A DNA stretch of 62,398 nucleotides from Burkholderia latens (GCF_902499045.1 NZ_CABVPL010000047.1:1-62398); one strand, 5' to 3'. Positions 15,995 to 24,223 are shown, counted from the first letter of the stretch. Numbers and translations: made by a program. The notes: generated from the sequence alone by a model not told the origin.

Positions 15995-16852
15995 ATGAAT
16001 CTGGATTTTTGCTGCGGGGTGCCTGATCCGGTGCGACAGGCATGCGTTGGCGTGTGTAGCGCCGATACTCCCTATCGGGAATTGAGTGTTGAGGCGGCGA
16101 AACGGCTTGTTACCGATCCTCGGATGGAGACGTTTTATCGATCCGAGTCGCTTGGCTGGGCCCGTGGGCCGAATGCCGATATCGCATGGCGGCTTTGGTT
16201 TGACGCGGCACTGGATGCTGCGAATGTTGACGAAGATGTGTCGCGCGAAGCGATCAAGCGGCAACGGGCCAATGTGTCGGAGCTTGTGCGAGTGCTCGAT
16301 GAGGCTCGCGACCTACTTAACGAAATCGAGCAAGACGAGACGAGCGCGCCTATTTCGATACCAATAGAGTTCACCGACGTTCTGCATCTGCTTGATGCAA
16401 CCGCTCAGCATCCGGGAATTGTGGACGACTACGATAGGTCGAGATATGAGGCGAATGCACGTCCACGCCTTGATGAGATATTTCGTTTTAACGGTAGCCC
16501 TGCCTGCTTTATTCCGTCCGTTGCTCAACTTATAACCGGGTTGTCAGCGAGCGTATTTGGTTTGCAGGCGCAGCTAGATGATCGAGCGACAATCCCTTGG
16601 CGCGGGAAATTTGCAGCTGACCAATATACATCGCAGAAAAGCAACAAGTATCGAGCCTACGTTCGCGGCGTTGATCGGGCTATGTGGGAGTTGCGATTCG
16701 AATACACCGACGAAGATCAAGTGGAATGTTGGCGACTCCCCGACTCGCTCCTCGCAATCCAGTGCAAAGTGGCTTTGGGTGAGAGCGACTTAGAAGGATT
16801 TGTCGAGCGTATGCGGAAGCATCGGCTGAATTTCGAGAGCGACGAGGGATAG
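15995..16852 (+). CDS. Unknown island protein
   Basis: A 285-residue protein beginning MNLDFCCGVPDPVRQACVGV, with five cysteines in its first 22 residues or so, which may bind metal. The rest is acidic and helical with no recognised motif. A GAAGGA site lies before the ATG at 15995; the open frame extends upstream to 15773 without support. It follows the HEPN gene at about 250 bases in the same direction, and lies before the alpA gene, so it could belong to the cargo group. GC is lower than the host average. I do not recognise its family. Confidence 0.62.
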   Translation: MNLDFCCGVPDPVRQACVGVCSADTPYRELSVEAAKRLVTDPRMETFYRSESLGWARGPNADIAWRLWFDAALDAANVDEDVSREAIKRQRANVSELVRVLDEARDLLNEIEQDETSAPISIPIEFTDVLHLLDATAQHPGIVDDYDRSRYEANARPRLDEIFRFNGSPACFIPSVAQLITGLSASVFGLQAQLDDRATIPWRGKFAADQYTSQKSNKYRAYVRGVDRAMWELRFEYTDEDQVECWRLPDSLLAIQCKVALGESDLEGFVERMRKHRLNFESDEG

Positions 16853-16870
16853 GCCGGAAGATTTTTAAAT

Positions 16871-16903
16871 CGAAACGGCAAAAAACAATCCGTGTTTCGT
16901 TTT
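16871..16903 (+). terminator. Weak terminator-like hairpin
   Basis: CGAAACGG (16871-16878) can pair with CCGTGTTTCG (16890-16899) with a small bulge, followed by four T's. It lies just after the unknown gene ending at 16852 and before alpA, separating cargo from the satellite core. Confidence 0.35.
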
Positions 16904-16969
16904 CACGTACTCCCTTAAATTGCAGACTGTCGATGCCAATGGTGGCACAGACATGCTTAGGGAGAACAA

Positions 16970-17233
16970 ATGCCTGTAAAGAACGTTCCCGCGCTGCCTA
17001 CTCCGGCCGCGCTTCCGCTTGACGGTCTTTCTCGCTGGGAAAGTCTGCGTTCGTCCATTCAATTGTCCCGTGAGACTGTTCGTCAGCGTGAGCGCGAGGG
17101 GAAGTTTCCGCGCTCGATCCGATTGACTCAGCGCTGCACGGTCTGGAATAACCGCGAAATCCATCGCTATCTCGCTGATCCGCTGAACTATCGCGCCGAC
17201 GATGCCGCGAATAACGTGACGGAGGGCGCGTGA
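16970..17233 (+). CDS. AlpA-family transcriptional regulator
   Basis: An 87-residue DNA-binding protein. LSRETVRQREREGKFPRSIR followed by CTVWNNREIHRYLADP is the AlpA/MerR-like winged-helix pattern (recognition of the element, then the conserved Trp and the xxxWxxxEIxxYL end). AlpA proteins activate excision or late genes of CP4-57 and P4-type elements. GGGAGAACAA before the ATG is a good ribosome site. Its TGA overlaps the GTG of the next gene (17230-17233), so it opens the small-gene operon that leads to the replication gene. Confidence 0.88.
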   Translation: MPVKNVPALPTPAALPLDGLSRWESLRSSIQLSRETVRQREREGKFPRSIRLTQRCTVWNNREIHRYLADPLNYRADDAANNVTEGA

Positions 17234-17508
17234 CGACGAGCGCAACGAACGCACGAGCGATGGCGCGTGACACCAAAAAACAAGCCGACGCGGAGTTCTA
17301 CGATCGTGAACTCTCCCGCCTGCACGAACTGTTTAGCGACATGCTCCAGTGTACGGAGCAGGGTGTGCGGCGCGATGCCGCATGCATGATTGTCACTGCT
17401 GCGGGCGTCTTCGAGCGCGACGCGGTTCGGATGCCGACGCGCGCTAAGCATGCCGTCCGACTGCTAAAGGAAGCCATTTTCATGCTCGATCCAAAGGTTT
17501 CGACGTGA
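17230..17508 (+). CDS. Small island protein
   Basis: A 92-residue helical, charged protein (FYDRELSRLHELFSDMLQCT; AKHAVRLLKEAIFMLDPKVS). It starts with GTG overlapping the alpA stop by 4 bases; an ATG at 17260 is the alternative. No known domain. The overlap implies coupled translation with AlpA, so a regulatory or replication accessory role is possible but unproven. Confidence 0.65.
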   Translation: MTTSATNARAMARDTKKQADAEFYDRELSRLHELFSDMLQCTEQGVRRDAACMIVTAAGVFERDAVRMPTRAKHAVRLLKEAIFMLDPKVST

Positions 17509-17689
17509 TGGTTCGCCAAAGTCACTTTGCTGTAGCAGGGCGCAGTGAGTTGCCGTCGCGTTGCTCCGCACTCTCTGGTCCGTCCCTCGGCCGATTTGCA
17601 CATCGCGGCGGCGAGCAGTATGCTGTGAACGTCGCTGAAACAACAGCGGCTCGGGCGTCGCGGCTCGATATGCAAAAGGCGGACGACCG

Positions 17690-17884
17690 CCTCCCGGCGG
17701 TATTTTTTCGTCCGTGTGCCTTCGCACGTCTCCTTCAATGGCGGGCCTTGGCTGAGGGGACACCTTCGGGTGTGCCGGTTTCCTTTTGCGCCGGTCCGCG
17801 AACCCCAAAGCCTTGCGCCTGCCACCATCGCTTCGCGGCGGTGATGGCGGGTTTCGAAACCGCTGCAAAAGGAGGCCGCACCCA
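17690..17884 (+). ncRNA. Structured untranslated leader before the small-gene operon
   Basis: The stretch of about 376 bases from 17509 to 17884 has no convincing gene. Its second half folds well: a 5-bp stem capped by TTCG at 17760-17773, and an 11-bp stem with one mismatch at 17821-17848 with a TTCGCG loop. It ends directly at the AGGAGG site of the gene at 17885. P4-type satellites carry a regulatory CI RNA in a comparable place; whether this is one is not known. An open frame through here (17508 onward) reads as low-complexity Arg/Ser-rich peptide. Confidence 0.3.
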
Positions 17885-18061
17885 ATGCGCCAGTCCACGC
17901 ACGCCCATACCGGGCAGCAATCCCACCTCATTCGATCCATCGTCCGCGCAGCACTGCGCGACGCGGCAACCGCAAACACGTATCAAGACGCGCTCGACGC
18001 AACCGGCGCAGCGCTGGCCGCGATCGCGGCGCTCGTCCGTGCGGAGGTGCGCCATGGCTGA
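17885..18061 (+). CDS. Very small island protein (Icd-like operon member)
   Basis: A 58-residue protein, MRQSTHAHTGQQSHLIRSIV to ALVRAEVRHG, with a strong AGGAGG ribosome site. The C-terminal EVRHG is encoded by the ribosome site and start region of the next gene, which overlaps by 8 bases. Small proteins ending EVRHA-like are common in P4-like islands, where one relative inhibits cell division (Icd), but that function cannot be claimed here. Confidence 0.65.
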   Translation: MRQSTHAHTGQQSHLIRSIVRAALRDAATANTYQDALDATGAALAAIAALVRAEVRHG

Positions 18062-18356
18062 GCTGCGCTGCAAGATTGGCGATCTGGCGATCGTCACGAA
18101 ATGCGACGCACGTGCGCGCATCGGCATGCTGGTCGAGGTGGCATCGGCTCGCCCGACGCCTGATCACGATTGGCGTGTGCGGATCTTGGGCGGCCCCGCG
18201 TCGGGGCGTAGCGTCTGCGGTCGCCGGTCTGGAGACTTCACGCACGCAGCCGTCTACGACTGGAACCTCACGCCGATTCGCGGCGAAGCGGAGCTGGATT
18301 GCAAGATCGATGTCAGGCAACTCCTCGCGTCGATTCTGGAGGTGCGCCATGTCTAA
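18054..18356 (+). CDS. Small island protein
   Basis: A 100-residue protein beginning MAELRCKIGDLAIVTKCDAR and continuing GMLVEVASARPTPDHDWRVR. The pattern of short beta strands with conserved Gly suggests a small SH3-like or KOW-like barrel, an inference only. It overlaps both neighbours by 8 bases, with GGAGG embedded in the 3' end of the preceding gene. Its end, EVRHV, again comes from the next gene's start signal. Confidence 0.7.
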   Translation: MAELRCKIGDLAIVTKCDARARIGMLVEVASARPTPDHDWRVRILGGPASGRSVCGRRSGDFTHAAVYDWNLTPIRGEAELDCKIDVRQLLASILEVRHV

Positions 18357-18561
18357 ATTCCGCCTGCCGAACGAAGTCACCATGATCGCCATGTGTGCGG
18401 CCCATCAGTTCGCCCAGCTCGAAGCCCTGTTCGATGCGGTCCGTTCGCATCTTGCCGAAGGCACCTACGAGCGCGCGCTCGTCGACATGGGGCAAAGCGT
18501 TGCGAGCCGCTATTCGGCCGAAATGCGCCGTACCGCGCAGCCGGAGGCGTGCCATGACTGA
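18349..18561 (+). CDS. Very small island protein
   Basis: A 70-residue helical protein (VTMIAMCAAHQFAQLEALFD). The start at 18349 overlaps the previous gene by 8 bases and has GGAGG in the same junction sequence, GGAGGTGCGCCATG, as the gene before it. The 3' end overlaps the next gene by 8 bases. No domain recognised. Confidence 0.65.
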   Translation: MSKFRLPNEVTMIAMCAAHQFAQLEALFDAVRSHLAEGTYERALVDMGQSVASRYSAEMRRTAQPEACHD

Positions 18562-18901
18562 TCAACGCATCCGAACCGCGGTCATCAATGGATTCGACAA
18601 CGCACCGCCGCTGGATACGGGCGCACCGATCGAGCTGCAATTCGCCGTCGACCTCGGCGCGATCTGCGCCGACGCATGGCTCGACCTGAAAGGCGACGTG
18701 CGGTTGCACGACTATGCGGCGCATCAAGCCGCTGCGTTCGCGCGCGGCATGGAAGCCGCCATGCAGGACGCGGGCGACGTCGACGCGCACCGCGTGACGA
18801 TCAGCCGCCAAGCGTTCGCGGCCGGCCTGATGGGGCGCGTGCAGCAACACCTGTTTGCGGCGCTCGGCCTCGTCACGCGCCAACCGCGCACGACGCACTG
18901 A
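18554..18901 (+). CDS. Small island protein
   Basis: A 115-residue soluble protein (NGFDNAPPLDTGAPIELQFA; then AGLMGRVQQHLFAALGLVTR). No family recognised. GGAGG at the end of the preceding gene serves its ATG at 18554. It is the fourth member of the chain of overlapping genes and is followed within 10 bases by another small gene. Confidence 0.68.
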   Translation: MTDQRIRTAVINGFDNAPPLDTGAPIELQFAVDLGAICADAWLDLKGDVRLHDYAAHQAAAFARGMEAAMQDAGDVDAHRVTISRQAFAAGLMGRVQQHLFAALGLVTRQPRTTH

Positions 18902-18910
18902 GGGGCGGTC

Positions 18911-19237
18911 ATGGCAAAGACGAACAAGAATGCCGTGCAACCGCTCGCGTCGCACTTCGTGGCCGAGGTAAATCGGCCCGACCGCAACCGTATCGGCACG
19001 CGGATCAGTGACGCCATGGAGCTGCTGGACAGCCTGCACTGGGCGGCCGACAAGGCCATGTCTGATGACGACTACTGGCTTGTGCTGAGCCTGTTCCGCG
19101 CGTCCCTGCCGTCGATCGGCGCGGCGCTGGAGGCGGCCAACGACGCCCTTGGCGAGTCGCGGCTCGGTCGCTACGTCTACAGCAACGACGTCACGGCCGG
19201 CGGGGCCGTTCTGTCGGTGCCTCGCGCGGCTGGCTGA
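18911..19237 (+). CDS. Small island protein
   Basis: A 108-residue protein with a helical core (MELLDSLHWAADKAMSDDDY; LVLSLFRASLPSIGAALEAA). It follows the previous gene by 9 bases with an AGGGGCGG site and is the last small gene before the replication gene. No function assigned. Confidence 0.68.
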   Translation: MAKTNKNAVQPLASHFVAEVNRPDRNRIGTRISDAMELLDSLHWAADKAMSDDDYWLVLSLFRASLPSIGAALEAANDALGESRLGRYVYSNDVTAGGAVLSVPRAAG

Positions 19238-19349
19238 CGCTCCGCCGCTAGGCATCGCCGCATCATTCAATTCTTCGCGCGTCGGGTAGCTGCTTGCCCG
19301 ATATGGACTACTAATCGGGAGTCTGCCGACGCGCGTCCAGTGGGAACCT

Positions 19350-22226
19350 ATGAGTAACGCACCCATGTCCGAATTCGAGCGGGCGAGAGTCGCGCTCGGC
19401 TATGTTCCGCCTGACGACCGCGACACATGGAGTCAGGTGGGGATGGCGCTCAAGGCCGAGTTTGGCGAGGAGGGCTTCGCCCTCTGGAACGAATGGAGCC
19501 AAGGCGCGCAGAACTACAACGGCAAGGACGCGCGCGATGTGTGGAAGTCGTTCAAGGGCGGCAAGATCACCATCAACACGCTGTTTCACCTCGCCAAGCA
19601 AGGCGGCTTCGATCCGCGTGCGCATCGAGCCAAGCCGGTCGATCCAGCGGAGCGCGAGCGGCAGAAGGCCGAGCGCGCGGCCCGCGAAGCGGCCGAGCTG
19701 GCGGAGCTGACCGAGAAGCAGCAAGCCGCGTCGGCGCTCGCTGAATCGATCTGGTCGGCGGCCGAGCCCGCGCCGGCCGATCACCCGTACCTCGTTCGCA
19801 AGCGCATCCCGGTCGACGCGCTGCGCGTCTATCGCGGCGGCTTGTGCATCGGCACGGCCGCATGCGACGGCGCCCTCGTCATCCCGGCGCGTGACGCGGA
19901 CGGCAAGCTGTGGACGCTGGAATTCGTCCTGACGGACGGCCAGAAACGCTACCTGCCGAACGGCCGCAAGGCAGGCTGCTTCTCGTTGATTGGCGGCCCG
20001 CTATCTTCCACGCCGTCCACGCTGCTGATCGGCGAGGGTTACGCCACCTGCGCGACGCTCGCGGACGCGACCGGCTATCCGGCCGCCGTCGCGTTCGACG
20101 CCGGCAACCTGCACGCGGTCGCGACGGCGCTGCGCGGCCAGTATCCGGACGCCCGCATCGTCGTGTGCGCCGACGACGACCACACGACGAGGGGCAATCC
20201 GGGCGTGACGAAGGCTCGCGCGGCGGCCGAGGCCGTCGCCGGCATCGTCGCCGTGCCCGACTTCGGTCCGAACCGCCCGGCCGCCGGCACCGACTTTAAC
20301 GACCTGGCTGCGCACGTCGGGCCGGATGCGGTGGCCGCCGCCGTGCGCGCTGCGCTCGCACCGGCCGGGTCGGCGGAGACCGGCAAGGGTAAGACCGCTC
20401 CAGCCACCGCGAAGCCCGCCAAGCGCCCGAAAACCGCCCGCGCGCAGGACGGCAAGTCGCGCTTCGTCGTCGACGACAAGGGCGTGTGGTTTCACGGCTT
20501 CAACAATCAGGGCGACCCGCTGCCGCCGCATTGGGTCAGCACGCGCATCGACGTGATCGCGGAGACGCGAAACGAGATGAACAGCGAGTGGGGCTACCTG
20601 CTCGAATTCACGGACCGCGACGGCATCCTGAAACGATGGGCGGTGCCGGCCGGCCTCTTTGCCGGCGACGGCACAGAGCTGCGCCGCATGCTGCTCGATA
20701 TGGGCGTGAAGCTCGGCGTCACGCAGATCGCACGCACGCAGATCGCCAACTATATCCAGATGGCGCAGCCGGACGCGCGCGTGCGGTGCGTTCCGCGCGT
20801 CGGCTGGCATCACGGCGCGTTCGTGCTGCCCGATCGCGTCATCGGCACCGGCAAAGAGGCGCTGATCTATCAGGCCGACACGCCGATCCAGAGCCAATTC
20901 AAGGAGCGCGGCACGTTGGAGGACTGGCGACGTGAGGTCGCGGCCTACTGCGTCGGCAATAGTCGGCTGGCTTTCTGCGTCGCTACCGCCTTCGCTGGTC
21001 CGCTGCTGCACTTCTCCGGGCTTCAGTCGGGCGGGTTTCACCTGCTCGGCACGACATCGAAAGGCAAGTCGACGGGCGGCGTCATCGCCGCGTCCGTGTT
21101 CGGCTCGCCGGACTACGTGCGGAGCTGGAAGGCGACCGACAACGCGCTCGAAGCCGTCGCCACGCAGCATAGCGACGCGCTGCTGATCCTCGATGAAATC
21201 GGGCAGGTCGAGCCGCGCTTGGTCGGCGATGTGATCTACATGCTCGCGAACGAGTCGGGCAAGGCTCGCGCCTCGCGTAGCGGCTCGGCCAAGCCTGTAC
21301 TCACGTGGCGGCTGCTGTTCCTGTCGAACGGCGAAAAGAGCGTGTCCGCGCTGATGGCCGAGGGCAACAAGCCGATGAAAGGCGGTATCGAGGTGCGCTT
21401 GCCCGCGATCCCGGCCGAGGTCGGCGAAATGGGTGTCGTGGAGAAGCTGCACGGCTTCCCGACACCGGCCGCGCTGATCGAGCATCTAGAGCGCCACGCC
21501 GGCATGCACTACGGGACGGCCGGCCCCGCGTTCATCGAGTGGGCGTCGTCGCAGGCCGGCGAGCTGGCCGAACACCTGCGCATGCGCGTCGACGAGCTGG
21601 TCGGGCAATGGGTGCCGGACGGTTCACATTCGCAGGTCGCGCGCGTCGCCAAGCGCTTCTGCCTCGTTGCGGTAGCCGGCGAGCTGGCGACGGCGCACGG
21701 GCTGACCGGCTGGCCGCAGGGCGAAGCGGTCGAGGCCGCGCGTCGCTGCTTCGACGGCTGGCTCGAACTGCGCGGCGGGACTGGCAACTCGGACGAGGCG
21801 GAAGCCGTGCGGCAGGTACAGCATTTCCTCGCCGCGCACGGCGACAACCGTTTCGTGTGGATGAACCGGGCGCAGGACGACCATCGGCCGAACGTGCCGC
21901 ATCGAGCGGGCTTCAAGCAGCACGTGAAGCGCGACGAGCGACGCACGCCCATCGCCTCCGATCGCGAGTATTACGCCGAGTTCGGCGGCAAGATGAGCGC
22001 CGACGATGCGGAAAGCGTCGAGACGGAATACCTGATCGAAGCGGCCGTGTTTCGCAAGGACGTGTGCGCCGGCTTCGATCACAAGATCGTCGCCAAGGCA
22101 CTGATGAAGCGGGGCGTGCTGATGCCGCGTAGCGACGGCTATCCGTACCGGCAGGAGTACATCCCGGGTCACGGCAAGTTCATGGTCTATCGCGTGCTGC
22201 CGTCCATCTTCACGCTTGAGCTGTGA
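19350..22226 (+). CDS. Satellite replication protein: PriCT-2, Toprim and DUF927 helicase domains
   Basis: A 958-residue protein likely to prime and drive island replication. Residues about 8-90 match PriCT-2 (DRDTWSQVGMALKAEFGEEG, KSFKGGKITINTLFHLAKQG). Residues about 220-330 form a Toprim domain with LLIGEGYATCATLADATGYP and the acidic cluster VVCADDDHTTRGNPG. Residues about 370-720 are a DUF927-type ATPase, with a P-loop LLGTTSKGKSTGG near 567 and Walker B LLILDEIGQ near 610. This is functionally analogous to the alpha protein of phage P4, although built from different domains. It follows the small-gene operon at 112 bases and is followed by iteron cluster B. Confidence 0.9.
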   Translation: MSNAPMSEFERARVALGYVPPDDRDTWSQVGMALKAEFGEEGFALWNEWSQGAQNYNGKDARDVWKSFKGGKITINTLFHLAKQGGFDPRAHRAKPVDPAERERQKAERAAREAAELAELTEKQQAASALAESIWSAAEPAPADHPYLVRKRIPVDALRVYRGGLCIGTAACDGALVIPARDADGKLWTLEFVLTDGQKRYLPNGRKAGCFSLIGGPLSSTPSTLLIGEGYATCATLADATGYPAAVAFDAGNLHAVATALRGQYPDARIVVCADDDHTTRGNPGVTKARAAAEAVAGIVAVPDFGPNRPAAGTDFNDLAAHVGPDAVAAAVRAALAPAGSAETGKGKTAPATAKPAKRPKTARAQDGKSRFVVDDKGVWFHGFNNQGDPLPPHWVSTRIDVIAETRNEMNSEWGYLLEFTDRDGILKRWAVPAGLFAGDGTELRRMLLDMGVKLGVTQIARTQIANYIQMAQPDARVRCVPRVGWHHGAFVLPDRVIGTGKEALIYQADTPIQSQFKERGTLEDWRREVAAYCVGNSRLAFCVATAFAGPLLHFSGLQSGGFHLLGTTSKGKSTGGVIAASVFGSPDYVRSWKATDNALEAVATQHSDALLILDEIGQVEPRLVGDVIYMLANESGKARASRSGSAKPVLTWRLLFLSNGEKSVSALMAEGNKPMKGGIEVRLPAIPAEVGEMGVVEKLHGFPTPAALIEHLERHAGMHYGTAGPAFIEWASSQAGELAEHLRMRVDELVGQWVPDGSHSQVARVAKRFCLVAVAGELATAHGLTGWPQGEAVEAARRCFDGWLELRGGTGNSDEAEAVRQVQHFLAAHGDNRFVWMNRAQDDHRPNVPHRAGFKQHVKRDERRTPIASDREYYAEFGGKMSADDAESVETEYLIEAAVFRKDVCAGFDHKIVAKALMKRGVLMPRSDGYPYRQEYIPGHGKFMVYRVLPSIFTLEL

Positions 22227-22382
22227 AATGCACCGCCGCCGTCCGGAGGGGCGGTGGCGGGCCTTCCTTTGCGCGGCATTTTTGGTCCGTGCGTCAAAGT
22301 TACTTTGAGCGATACGCTCCAGATGGAACCGGCCCGGCGATGGCGGCGAATCTTGCCGCAGCCGTAACAATCCAGCCCGGTT

Positions 22383-22485
22383 TATCTCCAGTATCTCCAG
22401 CGTTCTCCAAATCGTTTGGAGACACACGAAGCCTTACCGCACAAGGCTTTGCGGCCGATTCAGGCGTTTATCTCCAAATCTCCAA
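22383..22485. repeat. Iteron cluster B (six TCTCCAAA-type units)
   Basis: Units are at 22385-22390 and 22394-22399 (TATCTCCA), 22404-22411 (TCTCCAAA), 22415-22422 (TTTGGAGA), 22471-22478 (TCTCCAAA) and 22479-22485 (TCTCCAA). The same unit and copy number occur in cluster A at 11433-11547. The cluster lies directly downstream of the replication gene in a 747-base stretch without a convincing gene (22227-22973). Confidence 0.65.
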
Positions 22486-22686
22486 CTCGTTTTGCACTGA
22501 GCGGACAGGTGTCGACCGCCTGCGTCGACCACAAATCCAGACGGGGCGCGGCTCTCCGGGATTCGACGGGCGTCGACAACGTGTTTTTGAGGGGGGGTGT
22601 TCGCGACGCGCCCGATCGGGCATTGTTGCGCCGGCCGCAAGTGTCGGGGTGGCCGGAAAGCGGGGGACCCTGCGTCTAGGGCAAAG

Positions 22687-22712
22687 ACGCGGGGGCTCAC
22701 ACCCGCGTTTTC
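22687..22712 (+). terminator. Probable terminator
   Basis: ACGCGGG (22687-22693) pairs with CCCGCGT (22702-22708), loop of 8, followed by TTTCTCTC. It would end rightward transcription from the replication gene. Confidence 0.5.
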
Positions 22713-22730
22713 TCTCTAGCCGCGACACCC

Positions 22731-22827
22731 CAAGGGGGGGCATATTCATACCGAAATGCAGGGAGCTGGCAGTGCGGTGCGAACTCTGAAAAATCGGTGG
22801 GAGGCGCGCGCCAAGGGGGGCATATTC
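22731..22827. repeat. Two copies of a CAAGGGGGGCATATTC motif
   Basis: One copy at 22731-22747 (with one extra G) and one at 22812-22827, same orientation, 81 bases apart, in noncoding island DNA between iteron cluster B and the HEPN gene. Role unknown; a protein-binding or promoter element is possible. Confidence 0.45.
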
Positions 22828-22973
22828 GTGCAGTGAGATTGCGGCGGAACGCCGCCGCTCGATGGTCCGATCGAGCAGTCTGCAATTTTCGCTAGCACTG
22901 CACTTCAGCAATGTAAGAGGGGTTGCTGCGGACCTTCGAAGAGCGCGACGAAGCCTTTCGACCGCTCACGAAC

Positions 22974-24173
22974 TTACTCGGTGCCGTCGATGTCCTCAGC
23001 GCGGGGCTTCGCTGCGGGGGAATCCGCAGTCCGCAGTGCGGTCTTCTTACTGTGCTTCGGATCGAAGGATTCAATGGGCTCGAACTGCAGATCAAACGGA
23101 GTGAAGCGGCCCTTGAACTGCTTCTCGCCGGGCAAAGGTCTGATCTCCCGCCAGTATCCAACATTGTCGTTCGCAATGGGGCCACGTTGGCGGGGCCTCA
23201 AGATGCATCTACATTCGATCTTCGCCCGGATATCGTCCAGCGTGTGAATGTCGGCGTAGTCAGTCGCACACAGCGACATCAAATAGAAAAGACCGCTCAG
23301 AGCTGCGGTTGTCGCAGACAGGCTCGGTTGTTCGCCACTATGAACGAAATCGTTGCGGGCTTTCCTCGCCTCGTTTAATGAGCAATACAACTCTGCGTCG
23401 ACGATCTTCTTCTGGAACAAAAGCTCGATACGAGCCGACGTTGTCCAGACGCGATAGTCCTTGAGAAAGCCGCCACGCCGAGGTACCCCCTCCGTCGAAG
23501 CTTTCCCTGCCACTTCGGCCTCCCAAAGTCGGCTCACTAGTTGTTCGATACTCGTCCATAGACATGTAAGAGCTTCGGCCAGTGAGCCGGAAACAAAGTG
23601 GGAGCATCCTGACAAGACAATCTCGTGGCTCAGGGGATCGCACTTGTCGACAATCCGTCTGCCTCGTTTTACTGCCTTCGCCAGATCCTTGATTGTTGTT
23701 GGCTTCAGATCAAGTAGGCGAATGTTGTCTATGGAGCTAGCGCTTCGATCACGAAGCGCCGAATGCAATTTCGCCGACGAGCCCGATTCCGGGAAAATTC
23801 GAACGTATCCCGTTTTGTAGAGAACCCCTTGAAAGATGTCGGCTGGGGTTGCCGCTTCCGTATAAATTCCACCGAGGAGCATTTCCAGAAGGACTCGATT
23901 GAATATTTGCAGCGCTTTATCGCGTCGAGAAAATTCCGGAAACGCCGGGAGCGCTAGAGTGCCATCGAAGCCGACGAGCATCGCGTAAGGGGCGACGTTA
24001 CCGTCGATGAAGCCGCTCACGCGATTGAGCTTCAGATAGTCGTACGTGCTTCTGTTGATCTGCTCTAGTGTCGGATTCCAGCGATCACGGCGGTCCTTCG
24101 CAAACAGCTTGATCGGAGCGCTCGCCGCCATGATGAGTGGCGTTCCTTCCGGGATATCATTCTCGGTGGTCAT
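22974..24173 (-). CDS. HEPN-type protein with RNxxxH motif, cargo beside the integrase
   Basis: A 399-residue soluble protein, lower in GC than the host. Residues 265-280 read SLNEARKARNDFVHSG, giving Arg273-Asn274-x3-His278, the classical HEPN ribonuclease active-site motif. The preceding helices (SLAEALTCLWTSIEQLVSRL, about 197-216) fit the helical HEPN bundle. The N-terminal part (about 1-180) is uncharacterised. It lies between the replication region and the integrase, the position where P4-like satellites often carry antiphage modules. It shares its direction with the integrase, 50 bases beyond its stop. The ATG at 24173 has no strong ribosome site; ATG 24131 is an alternative. Toxin or defence function is inferred. 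Confidence 0.72.
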   Translation of the reverse strand: MTTENDIPEGTPLIMAASAPIKLFAKDRRDRWNPTLEQINRSTYDYLKLNRVSGFIDGNVAPYAMLVGFDGTLALPAFPEFSRRDKALQIFNRVLLEMLLGGIYTEAATPADIFQGVLYKTGYVRIFPESGSSAKLHSALRDRSASSIDNIRLLDLKPTTIKDLAKAVKRGRRIVDKCDPLSHEIVLSGCSHFVSGSLAEALTCLWTSIEQLVSRLWEAEVAGKASTEGVPRRGGFLKDYRVWTTSARIELLFQKKIVDAELYCSLNEARKARNDFVHSGEQPSLSATTAALSGLFYLMSLCATDYADIHTLDDIRAKIECRCILRPRQRGPIANDNVGYWREIRPLPGEKQFKGRFTPFDLQFEPIESFDPKHSKKTALRTADSPAAKPRAEDIDGTE

Positions 24174-24223
24174 GTCTCGGGTAGTGAGAGAGTGAGAGAG
24201 GTCGCGTGGGTGATGTTGGCACG

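Noticed and set aside
17505-18356. 283-codon frame read through the leader and into the gene at 18054
   Set aside because: The first 180 codons are Arg/Ser/Pro-rich and cover stable hairpins. The real gene begins at ATG 18054 with its own GGAGG.
22223-22789. 188-codon open frame after the replication gene
   Set aside because: It runs through the iteron cluster and terminator, starts at GTG with no ribosome site, and its product is low-complexity Arg/Ser/Gly. I treat the stretch as noncoding replication DNA.
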